Positions 31,654-41,973 of a stretch of DNA of 64,000 bases are shown here, piece after piece. The stretch is from Chlorops oryzae (lineage: Eukaryota; Arthropoda; Insecta; Diptera; Chloropidae), in NCBI GenBank assembly GCA_020466095.1, contig CM035806.1:116454246-116518245 (forward strand), read 5' to 3'. Positions within the stretch are counted from its first letter, which is position 1. Every line of letters starts with the position of its first letter. A model generated the notes under the pieces. The model did not search any database. It saw only the letters and a program-made list of their open reading frames with translations, and was not told the DNA's origin. Position numbers and translations under genes: made by a program.

Positions 31654-32848
31654 ATGGAAACTGCAACAAACAAAACAAAAACATCTTCGGGAAGAGGAAG
31701 GTATCCAGCGCTGTAAACCCCCACCTCCTCTTCTCTGACCGCACGGTCAGCAACTACAAGCACGCCTTCCTCGGCGAATGGTGTCAATTCTGCAGGAAAC
31801 CAAACCAGTAGAAGTGCATCAAGCAGACCTAGGCCCCTGCTTACCAACACGAAGCGTGTGGAGCATGCTTCAGGTAAAAGCGTACCAGTGCTGGTACCAT
31901 CTTCCAAAATGGCAGAGCCTACTGCCAAGCGTAGTCCAGCCGGAGCTCCTGCAGGAGGCTTGAATAAAGCCAGCACCAGCAAGAGCTCCTCTGCGGCAGC
32001 AGGCACTTCCGGTTCCATGTAGGGTTCCTCAGCGAAGAAACCATCTGGCAGCACACTCAAAAGGAAGGCCCCACCTTCCAAGTGGGCGTATTCGGACAGA
32101 CGAATGTCTGCGCGATTATTAAAAACGTGCCGGCGGAAAAGCTCACTTCGCAACAGGTTGCATCCCTGGAGTGGGCACAAAAAATTCAAAAAGGTCTCGA
32201 GGCCTCCAAACCGGACCGTGCATCCAAACGGCAAAGGTCTCAGGAAGAGGAACCTCCTCGTACAAAGAGACCACGACCAAACAAAACGCAGCCAAAGGGC
32301 TATAGCGATGCTGCCAAGAACAGCCTGAACCTTGGCGTCATCGACAAAAGCGTGGAAGAGGGAAGAAACCCGAAGGATAAATGGAAGTGGGTTGCTAATG
32401 CAGTCTCTTCTAGTTTCCTCCAAGTTCTGGAAGAAAGTCCTGGGCCTCTTCCTTCTTGCGAAGATGCCGGATGGCACCAAGGCCAGGTGAAGCTGGTAGC
32501 TTGCGCGGATGAGAGATCTGCTACCTTGTACAAGGTAGCTATCTCGCAGGTGGGTGAGGTGTGGCCCGGAGCCAGACTCGAGGCTGTGGACAAGAAGGAT
32601 ATTCCTTCACGACCGAGAGCTCGAGTCTGGATCACCGCCATGCCGTCGGACCCAGAACAGATTCTGAAGCTTTTCAGGATCTGCAACCCGCGCCTTCCTA
32701 CGCAGAACTGGAAGGTAGCAAAGCTGGAGGAAACTGATGGACCAACTCGGCAAGCAGTACTTGTACTGAATGCCGAGTCTGTCAAGCCTCTAGTTGAAGC
32801 GCAAGGAACGGTCTCCTACGGCTTCGAAAAGGTTTCTCTTAAGGTCTA
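31654..32848 (+). pseudogene. Non-LTR retrotransposon ORF1 with DUF4780-like domain, partial
   Basis: Frame 1 from ATG 31654 encodes a Ser/Thr/Lys-rich leader with in-frame stops near 31708 and 32017. A frameshift near 32080 leads to the open frame at 32082, with a basic stretch (KRQRSQEEEPPRTKRPRPNK) and a globular C-terminal part (KLVACADERSATLYKVAISQ; ILKLFRICNPRLPTQNWKVA; RQAVLVLNAESVKPLVEA). That part resembles DUF4780, a domain I associate with ORF1 proteins of insect non-LTR elements. It is cut by the gap at 32849. Likely function is RNA binding in the retrotransposition particle. The junction with the CACTA-like remnant at about 31646 may be the 5' end of this element. An 'ORF' running past the gap to 33017 is an artefact. 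Confidence 0.7.
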
Positions 32849-32948
32849 NNNNNNNNNNNNNNNNNNNNNNNNNNNNNNNNNNNNNNNNNNNNNNNNNNNN
32901 NNNNNNNNNNNNNNNNNNNNNNNNNNNNNNNNNNNNNNNNNNNNNNNN
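32849..32948. other. assembly gap (100 N)
   Basis: Exactly 100 N. The ORF1 remnant on the left has no recognisable continuation on the right. Confidence 0.99.
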
Positions 32949-34338
32949 CTTTCATTTTATACTTTGTTTAATATCCTAATCGCTTCAAATATCATGCAGG
33001 ACAGACACTCACTTTAACTACAAATGTGAGAGATCAATTGCAATATGATCCATCGCACACTGGGGAAAATTATATAGATTCTCGAATTTAATTAAAAAAT
33101 GAAATTAAAGGTACACTTAAGTATGCGGTATTGAACGAAAGGGCATAAAATTTTCTATAACTACTTTTGCCCAATATCGACCTGTACGGGGAGAGGAAAC
33201 GAGCGCGGGTCATACGAAGCTGGCGCGAAGGCCTTGGTGCCAGCTAGTTTCTATATATATTTTGTATGGTCTAGCTCGACTGTTTCTGGGTGTTACACAC
33301 AACCACACAAACGCAATATACCCTCGACACAGAGCGTGTCGGGTATAAGAATTTGGTCTACTAGCGGTCTTGTATACATATATTTTTCGATTAATAAAAA
33401 CAATTGTTTTTTGCAAAAAATCTTGTTGCGAACTGTATCTACTAACATTTATAAATACCATAATGAACTTCGTTCTTATCTGATGTCCTATGACACAACT
33501 CAACTTGTTTCGATTTTCGAGTGTCCAATCATCGATTAAATAGACGTTATCACGTCAAAAACGGTTCGAATAATTTTCTTAGGAGATGCATTAGTTTAAA
33601 ATGATTCGTGAAACTTAGCCAAATTCGTGCCTGCTAAACCTCAAAATGAACGTTCGCCGTAGCAAGGGTCCTGCTTTTTCCACTTTATTTCTGCGTGTTT
33701 TATTGACTTTGATGTCGATAAGATTGGCTCTTTATCATCCTCGCTTTCACTTAAGGTTGGAGCTGCCTCCAAAGAGCCCGTGATTGCGTTAACTTAAGGA
33801 AACCCAAGTTCTCTTTCATCAATTGTTTCTTCGTCGGTAAGATCATCAACTTCATCTGGTGGCAGAGCAAGTAAATCCGCTTCTATTTCTTAAAAAAAAT
33901 ACAAAATCAACCGCATCTTTCATTTGTTTGAATGCTTTTTGTCTCATTTTGATCTGTAGACACAAAAATAAAAAATTTATAAAACATTGTCAACAAACTC
34001 CAGCGTCCTCATTTGAGGACACTCGAAAAAAATTGAATTTGTTCAATGCAAATTTGATTTTTGCAACCGCTTGTAACTAGAATAGTATTTTCTAGTGTTT
34101 CGGGAATACTCACAGCACAAGTCAAATCTATATTGCAATTATATACAAGCAAATATGGTTATACGTTTATTCAACTCGATTCAGCTCAATTCGCACGATT
34201 TTGAACCGCTGTTGTTAACAAGTGAGTAGTAATGGCAAACGTATAGCAATTGATTATGAATGGTCAATCTATAAAAAGAGTAATATCATAGTCACACATG
34301 GGCTCAATAACGTGATATAGCGTGATGATTTAACACTA
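32949..34338. other. Unassigned stretch
   Basis: No supported coding region or repeat end. Open frames here are short and without family motifs. Confidence 0.5.
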
Positions 34339-35631
34339 ACAGGTTGGCTGATAAGTCCCCGGTCTAACAAAGAAAAACACATTTTTTTGTCAAAATTCGT
34401 TTTTATTATTCAACATAGTTCCCTTCAAGAGCGATACAACGATTATAACGACCTTCCAATTTTTTGATACCATTTTGGTAGTACTCCTTCGGTTTTGCCT
34501 CAAAATAGGCCTCAGTTTCGGCGATCACCTCTTCATTGCAGCCAAATTTTTTCCCTGCGAGCATCCTTTTGAGGTCTGAGAACAAGAAAAAGTCGCTGGG
34601 GGCCAGATCTGGAGAATACGGTGGGTGGGGTAGCAATTCGAAGCCTAATTCATGAATTTTTGCCATCGTTCTCAATGACTTCTGGCACGGTGCGTTGTCT
34701 TGGTGGAACGACACTTTTTTCTTCTTCATATGGGGCCATTTTGCCGCGATTTCGACCTTCAAACGCTTCAATAACGACATATAATAGTCACTGTTGATGG
34801 TTTTTCCCTTCTCAAGATAATCGATAAAAATTATTCCATGCCCATCCCAAAAAACAGAGGCCATTACTTTGCCAGCGGACTTTTGAGTCTTTCCACGCTT
34901 TGGAGACGGTTCACCGATCGCTGTCCACTCAGCCGACTGTCGATTGGACTCAGGAGTGTAGTGATAGAGCCATGTTTCATCCATTGTCACATATCGACGC
35001 AAAAACTCGGGTGTATTGCGAGTTAACAGCTGCAAACACCGCTCAGAATCATCAACACGTTGATGTTTTTGGTCAACTGTGGGCTCGCGCGGCACCCATT
35101 TTGCACAGAGCTTTTTCATATCCAAATATTGATGAATGATATGACCAACACGTTCCTTTGATATCTTTAAGGCCTCTGCTATCTCGATCAACTTCATTTT
35201 ACGGTCATTCAAAATCATTTTGTGAATTTTTTTGATGTTTTCGTCGGTAACCACCTCTTTCGGGCTTCCACTGCGTTCACCGTCCTCCGTGCTCATTTCA
35301 CCACGCTTGAATTTTGCATACCAATCAATTATTGTTGATTTTCCTGGGGCAGAGTCCGGAAACTCATTATCAAGCCAAGTTTTTGCTTCCACTGTATTTT
35401 TTCCCTTCAGAAAACAGTATTTTATCAAAACACGAAATTTTTTTTTTTCCATTTTTTTCACAATAACAAAAGTTGCTTCACAAAAGACGCTCTATCTCAC
35501 AAACTAATTGACTTACAGACGTCAAATTTTGACACGAATCATTTGAAGGGTGCCACTATATAAAAATAATATGCATTTAATACTAGCGACGCCATCTATG
35601 TGTCAGACCGGGGACTTATCAGCCAACCTGT
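34339..35631 (-). mobile_element. mariner element, irritans type (Himar1-like), 1293 bp, complete
   Basis: Both ends carry ACAGGTTGGCTGATAAGTCC, matching over 27 bp, and TA is duplicated at 34337-34338 and 35632-35633. A single transposase gene lies on the minus strand. A second copy begins at 57558 with the same end; about ten differences in the first 460 nt were counted by eye. Confidence 0.96.
34406..35452 (-). CDS. mariner transposase (irritans type, Himar1-like), open
   Basis: 348 residues from the internal ATG at 35452 (MEKKKFRVLIKYCFLKGKNT), the usual family start; the longer frame begins three codons upstream. The DNA-binding half contains two helix-turn-helix regions and the linker KWVPREPTVDQKHQRV. 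The catalytic half has TMDETWLYHYTP, HQDNAPCQKSLRT and YSPDLAPSDFFLF, so all three catalytic Asp residues are in place with the D,D34D spacing. Gln replaces the His I expect in NAPCHKS, and SGSPKEV has Ser where Arg is usual, so some missense drift is likely. No stop or frameshift is present. It inserts into TA by cut-and-paste. Sequence closeness to Himar1 is judged from memory. Confidence 0.95.
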   Translation of the reverse strand: MEKKKFRVLIKYCFLKGKNTVEAKTWLDNEFPDSAPGKSTIIDWYAKFKRGEMSTEDGERSGSPKEVVTDENIKKIHKMILNDRKMKLIEIAEALKISKERVGHIIHQYLDMKKLCAKWVPREPTVDQKHQRVDDSERCLQLLTRNTPEFLRRYVTMDETWLYHYTPESNRQSAEWTAIGEPSPKRGKTQKSAGKVMASVFWDGHGIIFIDYLEKGKTINSDYYMSLLKRLKVEIAAKWPHMKKKKVSFHQDNAPCQKSLRTMAKIHELGFELLPHPPYSPDLAPSDFFLFSDLKRMLAGKKFGCNEEVIAETEAYFEAKPKEYYQNGIKKLEGRYNRCIALEGNYVE

Positions 35632-35972
35632 TATATCACAAGTTCACACGTAGGTAATTTAATTTGACAGCTAGCAGCTGATTTTTTTTTTTGCTAACAA
35701 AAAGAAGAGAATTGCGTGTGTTTTTTAAATTGTGTGTGCGAAAATAGAAATAACAAAGTGGACATTAGCATTTAATAATTTTATACAATTAAATAATGAA
35801 TTGGATGAATTTTTACGTGACGACAACGAGTTGGCAACAATTGAACTGGTACTCTTACGCCAAAAAGAGGAAAAGGCGGCAAATGGTTTTGGCAATTGCA
35901 GCTTCTTTTGATGACTCGAAAAAAATTCGATCGTGCTAGTGTAAAGTAAGTGTATAAAATATTGAAATATTA

Positions 35973-36678
35973 TGGATTAATAGAGAGGAATTCCTAGAAA
36001 CGGAGCAAGACATTTTTGAAAGTGATTGTAAGCTCGGTGATGAGACTTTCTTTAAGGAAAGCTTTCGAATGACTCGAGGCTTTTTCGAAACCTTATGCGT
36101 CCTTTTGAAGTCTTTGGAAAGAAAGGATACACCAATGCGTCCGGCAATTACTTTAAGAAAACAAATTGCAATTGCCTTGTATGCCCTTGGGTCCTCTGCG
36201 GAATATCGCACTATAGCGAACCTTTTTGGTGTTGGTAAGTCGACAGTAAGCCAAATTGTATTGGAGTTTTGCGAAGAGGCATGGAAGTGCTTCCGAATTC
36301 TTCACATGAACTATTTCCCTCTTACTAACGCTCAAATCGAAAGCAATATACAGGACTTTGAAACTCCTGGGTTTCCGCAACGTTTCGGAGCAATAGGTAA
36401 GAATTTCGTACCAGAATGTTAAAAATACCATAACATTATTTTTCAGATGGGTGTCACATCGAGACAACAGAATTGACGATTCTCCTTTTATAATAAACAC
36501 CTGCTGTGCCCTACACAACTTTTTAAATGACAATAACGACAGACTGATGACCAAGTGGCTATCTGCGCAGCAACAAGTACAACGAAGCCGTAAAAATCCT
36601 GAAAGCATTTCAGTTTTGAATGACTCAGAACCTAATGCCGGAAAAATTCGAGAAGCTATTTCATTATATATATGTTAG
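35973..36678 (+). pseudogene. PIF/Harbinger transposase (HARBI1-like) with intron and internal deletion
   Basis: Frame 3 reads WINREEFLETEQ, then MTRGFFETL from 36069, and the Harbinger helix-turn-helix block (RPAITLRKQIAIALYALGSS; YRTIANLFGVGKSTVSQIVL). A 50-bp GT-AG intron (36397-36446) is evident: joining its flanks gives AI-DG-CHIE, which carries the first catalytic Asp. Immediately afterwards the middle of the protein, including the other catalytic residues, is missing, and a shifted frame at 36451 gives the C-terminal INTCCALHNFLNDN. Roughly 130 residues appear deleted. A possible first exon at about 35799-35945 (LDEFLRDDNELATIELVLL) ends at a GTAAGT-like donor. Role was DDE cut-and-paste transposase; now inactive. 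Confidence 0.85.
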
Positions 36679-36827
36679 AACATTTTTATTTCTTGTGATA
36701 CCTGTTACCGTATTAATTCTCATTGAAAAATGTTTGAAAATCAAGTGGTTTCTGTTAGCCATATATTGCAAGAACAAAAATAAATCCTCTTGACCTAAGC
36801 TATCACCTGGTTAAATTTTGCTAAGAT

Positions 36828-36842
36828 CTTTGGGACACCCTG
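36828..36842. repeat. solo end of the CAGGGTGTCCC MITE family
   Basis: TTTGGGACACCCTGTATAAA near 36828-36847 equals the right end of the 999-bp element with the same TATA flank. No left partner was found. It lies at the C-terminal end of the neighbouring Myb/SANT gene. Confidence 0.5.
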
Positions 36843-36844
36843 TA

Positions 36845-38049
36845 TAAAAAAAAAAATTCTATTTCTTTTTAAGTAGTCAACAAATGCCTCTTGCATTGCG
36901 ACAGTGGAATCTAGCAGTTCCTTCACCATTTTACTTCTTGCTTCCTCTCGTTTGATCATAGCTTCCCGGATTTCTTTGATTTCTCTCCCTATTGCTTCAA
37001 GTTGTCTCTTGCTTTCGATTTCTCCCTTTTTTATTTCCTCTAAAATCTCTTTGCACATATTCTTCTTTGCAGATTCTTTGAGAGGAGTGTTGGGCGAAGT
37101 TTTAAACAAGTCGGCAATTCTGATGAAGATGAATATGATAACGATGACGGTGTCGATGAGGACGAAGAATTTGAAGCTTTTGCAGGAAGGCATTGCTCAG
37201 ATGGTGAAATTGAGCTTAAGGAAGACGAATCTATCAATAAAAAACAAATTATCTTTTTATGTATAAAAATGAAAACAAATGAACGATACCTATATTATCT
37301 TACGTAAGCAATTCGGCAGAATAAAATTTATAGCCTCTTAAAATGTTATTAATTTGTGAATATAGAGGCCATTCAGATGGTGACCCTCCAGATGGTCCTA
37401 TACGAGTTTTTCTTTCCTGAATGTAAGGAAAATCAAACATATTGGTCAAATCAAGAGGATATGTTCTTAAAAAACTTCTGTATCGTGCCGACTCTGCATT
37501 TCGGCGGACCAAATGGTTTCGGATTTTTTCAAATTGTTATGCACTAAAAATATTTTTGTCATTCACAAAAGACAGGAAAATTTGATCGGATTTCTTCCCT
37601 CGGAATGAAGAATAGGCACGTATATTACTAACCCATCAATCAAAGAAAACAAGACTACGCGTTCAATGTTTCTACTGATTATCTACGTCATCATTGACCA
37701 CATCAGTTCAAGTGCTACACACACCCACACGCCTGTGACAAACACAAAGAGCATGGGGTCAATGATGACGTTGGAAGCATAAAAGAGCTGACCAATGCGT
37801 AATCTGGTTTCTTTGATTCATGTTATTTACTTACCTATATTTTGCAGTGAGATTGTGGAGCTTAGTTTTGACCTCTTCTGCACTACAAGAGAAGCCAAAA
37901 TTTTTAATTTCGGCAGCCATTTCCGTATATATGTGCCCATTTTTGCGGTCAATATGGCTCTCACAAAGTTTGATCAAAGCAATTTCGCTGCTTTCCGACT
38001 ATTTGTTTCGGTTTTTAAATTCGCGTTTTCTTTTCAAAATTCCTTCCAT
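36845..38049 (-). pseudogene. Harbinger partner gene: Myb/SANT-like protein, three exons
   Basis: Exon 1 (38049-37835) has ATG at 38049 and a Myb/SANT-like domain (SESSEIALIKLCESHIDRKN; IYTEMAAEIKNFGFSCSAEE; VKTKLHNLTAKYR); one TAG replaces an expected Trp before SESSEI. Intron 1 is 37834-37417 (GTAAGT donor, TTACATTCAG acceptor). Exon 2 (37416-37304) reads KTRIGPSGGSPSEWPLYSQI. Intron 2 is 37303-37231 (GTAAGA, ATTGATAG). Exon 3 (37230 to about 36845) has a Ser-rich tract, a frameshift near 37100, and a coiled coil (SPNTPLKESAKKNMCKEILE; LEAIGREIKEIREAMIKREE). Harbinger elements carry such a second gene for DNA binding and nuclear import of the transposase. It is tail-to-tail with the transposase at 35973-36678, as expected for one element. 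Confidence 0.82.
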
Positions 38050-38480
38050 CTTTTGACTTATTCTGAAGTTGTGTCCAAGGGCGTACCCAGGGGGGAGTTC
38101 TGAGGGGGCCACGGCCCCCTCTTAACAATGCAACAGTTTTAGTTTTTGGGAAAAACAACGTTAAAATAATAGCAAATATTATCTTAATAAATAAAATCAT
38201 TGTAAGTTTGACTTATATGACTTCCAGACTGTCAACTTAAAATCTGAATTAGCTCCTTAAGTTGAATTTAGAAAATACCCTTTCCGACTGTAAATTCTGA
38301 GTTTACGAGCTCACACGCCTGTTCGAACTTTAATTAGATGTTTGCTTTGATTGATCGAAATGATATCGTGGTATAGTGGATAGGCCTCCGCCTTGGAACC
38401 CGAAAGGCTGAGGTTCGAATCCGGGCGCAAACAAGATTAATTGGGGAGAAAGATATTTTATTTATTTTTATTATTAAAAC
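38050..38480. other. Junction region: hAT-like end, Harbinger-like arm and a tRNA-like module
   Basis: CCAAGGGCGTACCCAG at about 38075-38090 has an inverted copy near 41982-41997 but no matching 8-bp flanks. From 38217, CTTCCAGACTGT and AATTAGCTCCTTAAGTTGAA match the left arm of the 220-bp Harbinger-like MITE at 60809; CAATAGTCTGGAAACC near 40116 could be the opposite arm. A plus-strand tRNA-like unit has box A TGGTATAGTGG (38369-38379) and box B GGTTCGAATCC (38412-38422); acceptor and anticodon stems do not pair, so it is tRNA-derived, not a tRNA gene. Confidence 0.55.
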
Positions 38481-38909
38481 CAGGGACCTGACTTTTATAA
38501 GTATTTTCGAAAAAGTCTTAACATAATTATTATTTTGTGACTAAAATAATCAAAATATTTCATAATTATTATAAAAATTTTTATATTTTTAGATTTTCAT
38601 ATAACTATTATGAATGAGAAAAAATTTTATTATTGAAAAGTAAGTTTTATTTTTGAGAAATATTTTTTACCTCTTTTCAAATTTTTTTCTAATTGCCTTA
38701 GAAGTTTTTTGTTTGAAGAAAAATAGTTAACGTCGTTAGCCAATCGACGGTAATAGACGGAAGGACGAATCGACGTCGTACAGACGTAATTATGCCCTAT
38801 TTAGGTTAGGTCAACGATATATTCTGACCTAAAATGGGTAAGAGATAACCAATTTTCGACCTATTTTGCTAGTTGGGATATTCATACATTGTCATCCAAA
38901 CCAAACTTA

Positions 38910-39158
38910 TCGCACCCTTGGCTAATAAATCGGCACAATTCAAAATTTTTTTAATAAATTTTTGTTATGTTCGCTTGCATTTTTCTGTTGAAAACCCAAC
39001 ACCTAGAAAATTAACGCTTATATTGACTGATGCAGCAGCCGATTGAGAGTATTATAAGTTTAGAAAAAATATTATTCCTCCTTAGTTTCAAGAGAGATTG
39101 AATGATTTTCGAGATATGCGATATATTGAATTGTGCCGATTTAGTAGCAAGGGTGCGA
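38910..39158. mobile_element. 249-bp MITE, TCGCAC family, second copy
   Basis: Ends TCGCACCCTTGGCTAATAAA and, reverse complement, TCGCACCCTTGCTACTAAAT, pairing through GGCACAATTCAA. TA flanks at 38908-38909 and 39159-39160. Length and end pattern match the 250-bp element at 25532-25781. Confidence 0.88.
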
Positions 39159-39238
39159 TATGTGCAAAGTTCAGAATTAACCGGAAACCGGGAACTAAGT
39201 CCAAATTAAGTTGTAAGATTCCTTTACAAAGGTTGTTA

Positions 39239-39656
39239 CCCTGCAGTAATGAGCCGGTCAGTTTTCTAAGAAGGACTGGCTTTTGACTGGTCCAAATCCT
39301 ACCGGTTAAATTATGGCAGTTCGCTCCATGGAATTCGGCTAGCCGGCGGTCGGTAATAAAGAGGTTAGTTTATGGGTAGTCTGTAAATGGCACTTTCATC
39401 AACTTAGAATATATACATGAAATTTGTTGTTTATTTGCCTCATTTGACTATCCTAAAACCAGACAAAATTACGTCAATTGACCAAAAAAATCTGGCCTAT
39501 GATCAGCCGATTTGCGGACTAGTCCCTCCCCTAGGACAGGCCCATGTTAAAAAGGTCAGTTGAATACATTAGAAGTGGAGTTATGAGGGGACTAGTACTG
39601 GTAACATGAAGGACTGACTGAAGGATACACTTGGGTCAGTCCATATTACTGCAGGG
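39239..39656. mobile_element. 418-bp MITE with CCCTGCAGTAAT ends and TA duplication
   Basis: Ends CCCTGCAGTAAT on the left and ATTACTGCAGGG on the right, with TA at 39237-39238 and 39657-39658. The next bases (GAGCCGGTCAG against TGGACTGACC) pair only partly. Nested inside the hAT-like element. Confidence 0.8.
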
Positions 39657-40296
39657 TAGTTTATTACAAGTGACGCGAATAAAAATTCAACAATCAAAAT
39701 TTTCAAAGACGTAAAAAATTCTCATGATAAAAATAAAAGTTATTAAGAAACGTAAAAACCAAAAATTGGAAAGAAAAAGTTATGGAAAGACTTATTAAAT
39801 TTTTTGAATTTGTAAAAGTTATAGAAAGATATTAAATAATTTTCTTTGAAATAAAGGCAACTTTTTTTAAAATCTGAAATTTCAATAATTATTATGTCGG
39901 GTCCCTGATTAATACAAACGAAAATTCATTTCACCTCTAAAGGTTTGGAAAAAGAAGTAAATAGGTAATTTCATCATTGTCAAAAAAGGTAGTGAAATGT
40001 AAGGGTTGCAGCAACGAATGCCTAAACTCATAAGCTTATTTCTGAATTTAAATACCCTTAACTCAGTTTGAACTCACTACTAAAGTCTACTTAAGGTACT
40101 AAATTCAGTTTAACGCAATAGTCTGGAAACCATATTATATTGACTATTGTTTCAAAATCAGTGAAGTTAACCAAACTAGTCTTTAATGGTCATTCGCTGG
40201 CCCCTTAAGTACAGCTGGAAAACAATCGATGTTCACAACCATCAATTACCAAATTAACACGACACGTTTTAAACGTACTACTATGTATAGTAGGTG

Positions 40297-40732
40297 TCCG
40301 TTTTTGCCGCTGTCGCTACGCAGCTAAATCCCACCAGCGGCGAAAAAACGGGAAAAAGGAGGGCAGCACTTCGAGCCCAGCTGCTCGCCACTTTTCCCGC
40401 CGGGCTTGACTGGCAACACCGGTGGGTTTTAAATAATATTATAAAAGAACAGTTGCAAGTGAAACACGTCCGCGATTTTCTACCACGTTCCGATTTAAAA
40501 TACGAGTCAGTGAAGTGTATTGTGAAGTGCGGGCCGCGTTCGCGACACCTTTTTTTTCTCCAATAATCGTCGGTAAATTTTCCACGGGACTCTTTTAAAA
40601 CCCACGAAACCAACAGCAATCAACGCAGAAACAACGCCAACCACAACAGCAGCAGAAACAACAACAGCCTCAGCAGCAGCAACCGTCACGACAGAACCAC
40701 GACACCAATCCGTCCGACGCCACCAGTCAAAG
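40297..40732 (+). other. Candidate 5' UTR exon of a host gene
   Basis: The DNA changes character here: it is much richer in G+C than its flanks and holds no ATG between 40286 and 40732, where about seven would be expected. CAG/CAA-rich runs (40630-40690), common in fly 5' leaders, end at CAAAG followed by GTACGA at 40733, a plausible splice donor. No transposon protein is read in any frame; the open frames on both strands look like by-products. I infer a non-coding first exon whose coding exons lie outside the window. It could instead be the leader of an unknown element. Confidence 0.42.
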
Positions 40733-40985
40733 GTACGAGCTTTTATTTCTTCTACATACGATTTCCCTTGCCCCATTTCGGTCGCAAGACCAATAATTCT
40801 TTACGGTCCCAAACAGTAGGCATCATTGTTAGTTTCGATAAACAAGTTAGTTTTGAATGCGTAATTTTATATTCCAAGTGAACGAATTAACATAATTGAA
40901 ATTTTATCAGCAATGCGTTGCAGACAACCATTAGTCGATAGTTTCGAATATCAATAAATAGTGGAAAAAGTTACAACTATTGATA

Positions 40986-41030
40986 CTATCGATAGTGCCA
41001 TCTTTAGTTTGCCAGCTATAGTATCGATAG
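40986..41030. promoter_or_regulatory. paired TATCGATA motifs (DRE/BEAF-type)
   Basis: CTATCGATAGTGCCAT at 40986-41001 and GTATCGATAGTGCCAT at 41021-41036 are near-identical. TATCGATA is the DREF site in Drosophila and CGATA clusters bind BEAF-32. Location about 250 bp past the candidate first exon is suggestive only. Confidence 0.4.
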
Positions 41031-41036
41031 TGCCAT

Positions 41037-41940
41037 AAATTTTATTCCATCTGTAACATTCAGTCGTGCCAGCAAGTAACAAAAAAAAAAATGGAAAAAT
41101 TCCAAATGGAAATAAAACATTAAAATGGATATATTAAATGTAATAGGCTAAATCATGGGATTTAAGAAAATTTCACGTTTGACATTTTAAATCAAGACCA
41201 TTTAATACCCAAAACAGATTACAGCTGAAATACGAAATTAAAAACCGCTAATGCAAATCACAAAAACAGGTCTCCACACTGTAAATGCGCATTACCTCCT
41301 CGCAGTTTGCTGAAAGCACGCTTGCCATTTAAAAAATATAAGGGTAATTGAAAAAAGAGCCAATTTGACTAAAAAAAAGCCAAAATTTGTTGTATGTATA
41401 AAAATCCAATTATTGTGATGTAAATTAGGTCCGCCAAATCTTAAAGCTGCAATTTTATCTTTTAATTATTATTGACTTCAATTATTTCATATGTTCTCAC
41501 GCTTTAAACTGGTTGTTGAGTAAATATTCTCTTGGCGAAAGAAACCCAAAAAAGAGCCATATAATATAAAAAAGAGCCACAGCGCGAAACAACAACTGTG
41601 GCAACCGTGACTGACAGTAAACTTGCCATATGTTGCCAATAAATACCAAAAATACCATAACTTTCGGTAGCTTTTTCTTAGAGCTGCCAGACAAAAATCG
41701 GCTAATTCACGCATCGAGCTGTGCATTTATAATATTTAATCAAATTCAAGTCAAATGCACGACATAATGCAAAATTAAGCCGTTGATTTGCATTAATGGT
41801 GTAATCTGTTTAGGGTATAAATGTTGTTCTTAAATTTCGTGATTTAGACATATTTAAACAACAGCCTATAAATTATAAAAGTAAATATATACCTCCCTGC
41901 CATAGATATTTTAAATATTGTTGGAAACGTGGGGTTTTCG

Positions 41941-41973
<33 letters not shown>

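Larger units (their letters stand above)
38481..39907. mobile_element. hAT-like element, 1427 bp, holding two nested MITEs
   Basis: Ends CAGGGACCTGAC and, reverse complement, CAGGGACCCGAC. The 8-bp flanks are ATTAAAAC (38473-38480) and ATTAATAC (39908-39915), a duplication with one change. AT-rich inner arms resemble the inverted repeat at 1936-2265. It encodes nothing. Subtracting the two nested elements leaves about 760 bp. Confidence 0.75.

Noticed and set aside
31641..32480. 279-codon minus-strand frame
   Set aside because: Antisense shadow of the non-LTR ORF1; compositionally biased and without a domain.
32949..33017. C-terminal extension of the ORF1 frame past the gap
   Set aside because: Continues only because N codons do not stop translation; the residues after the gap do not fit the family.
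34346..34360. CTGATAAG in the mariner terminal repeat as a ribozyme core
   Set aside because: It is part of the known irritans-type terminal repeat, with no other core elements nearby.
36543..36560. CTGATGACC as a second hammerhead core
   Set aside because: No GAAA partner, stem II or cleavage site; it lies in Harbinger coding sequence.
38362..38432. possible functional tRNA gene
   Set aside because: Box A and box B are present, but acceptor, anticodon and T stems do not pair. The same holds for the modules at 28105, 28428, 42722, 43210 and 62240.
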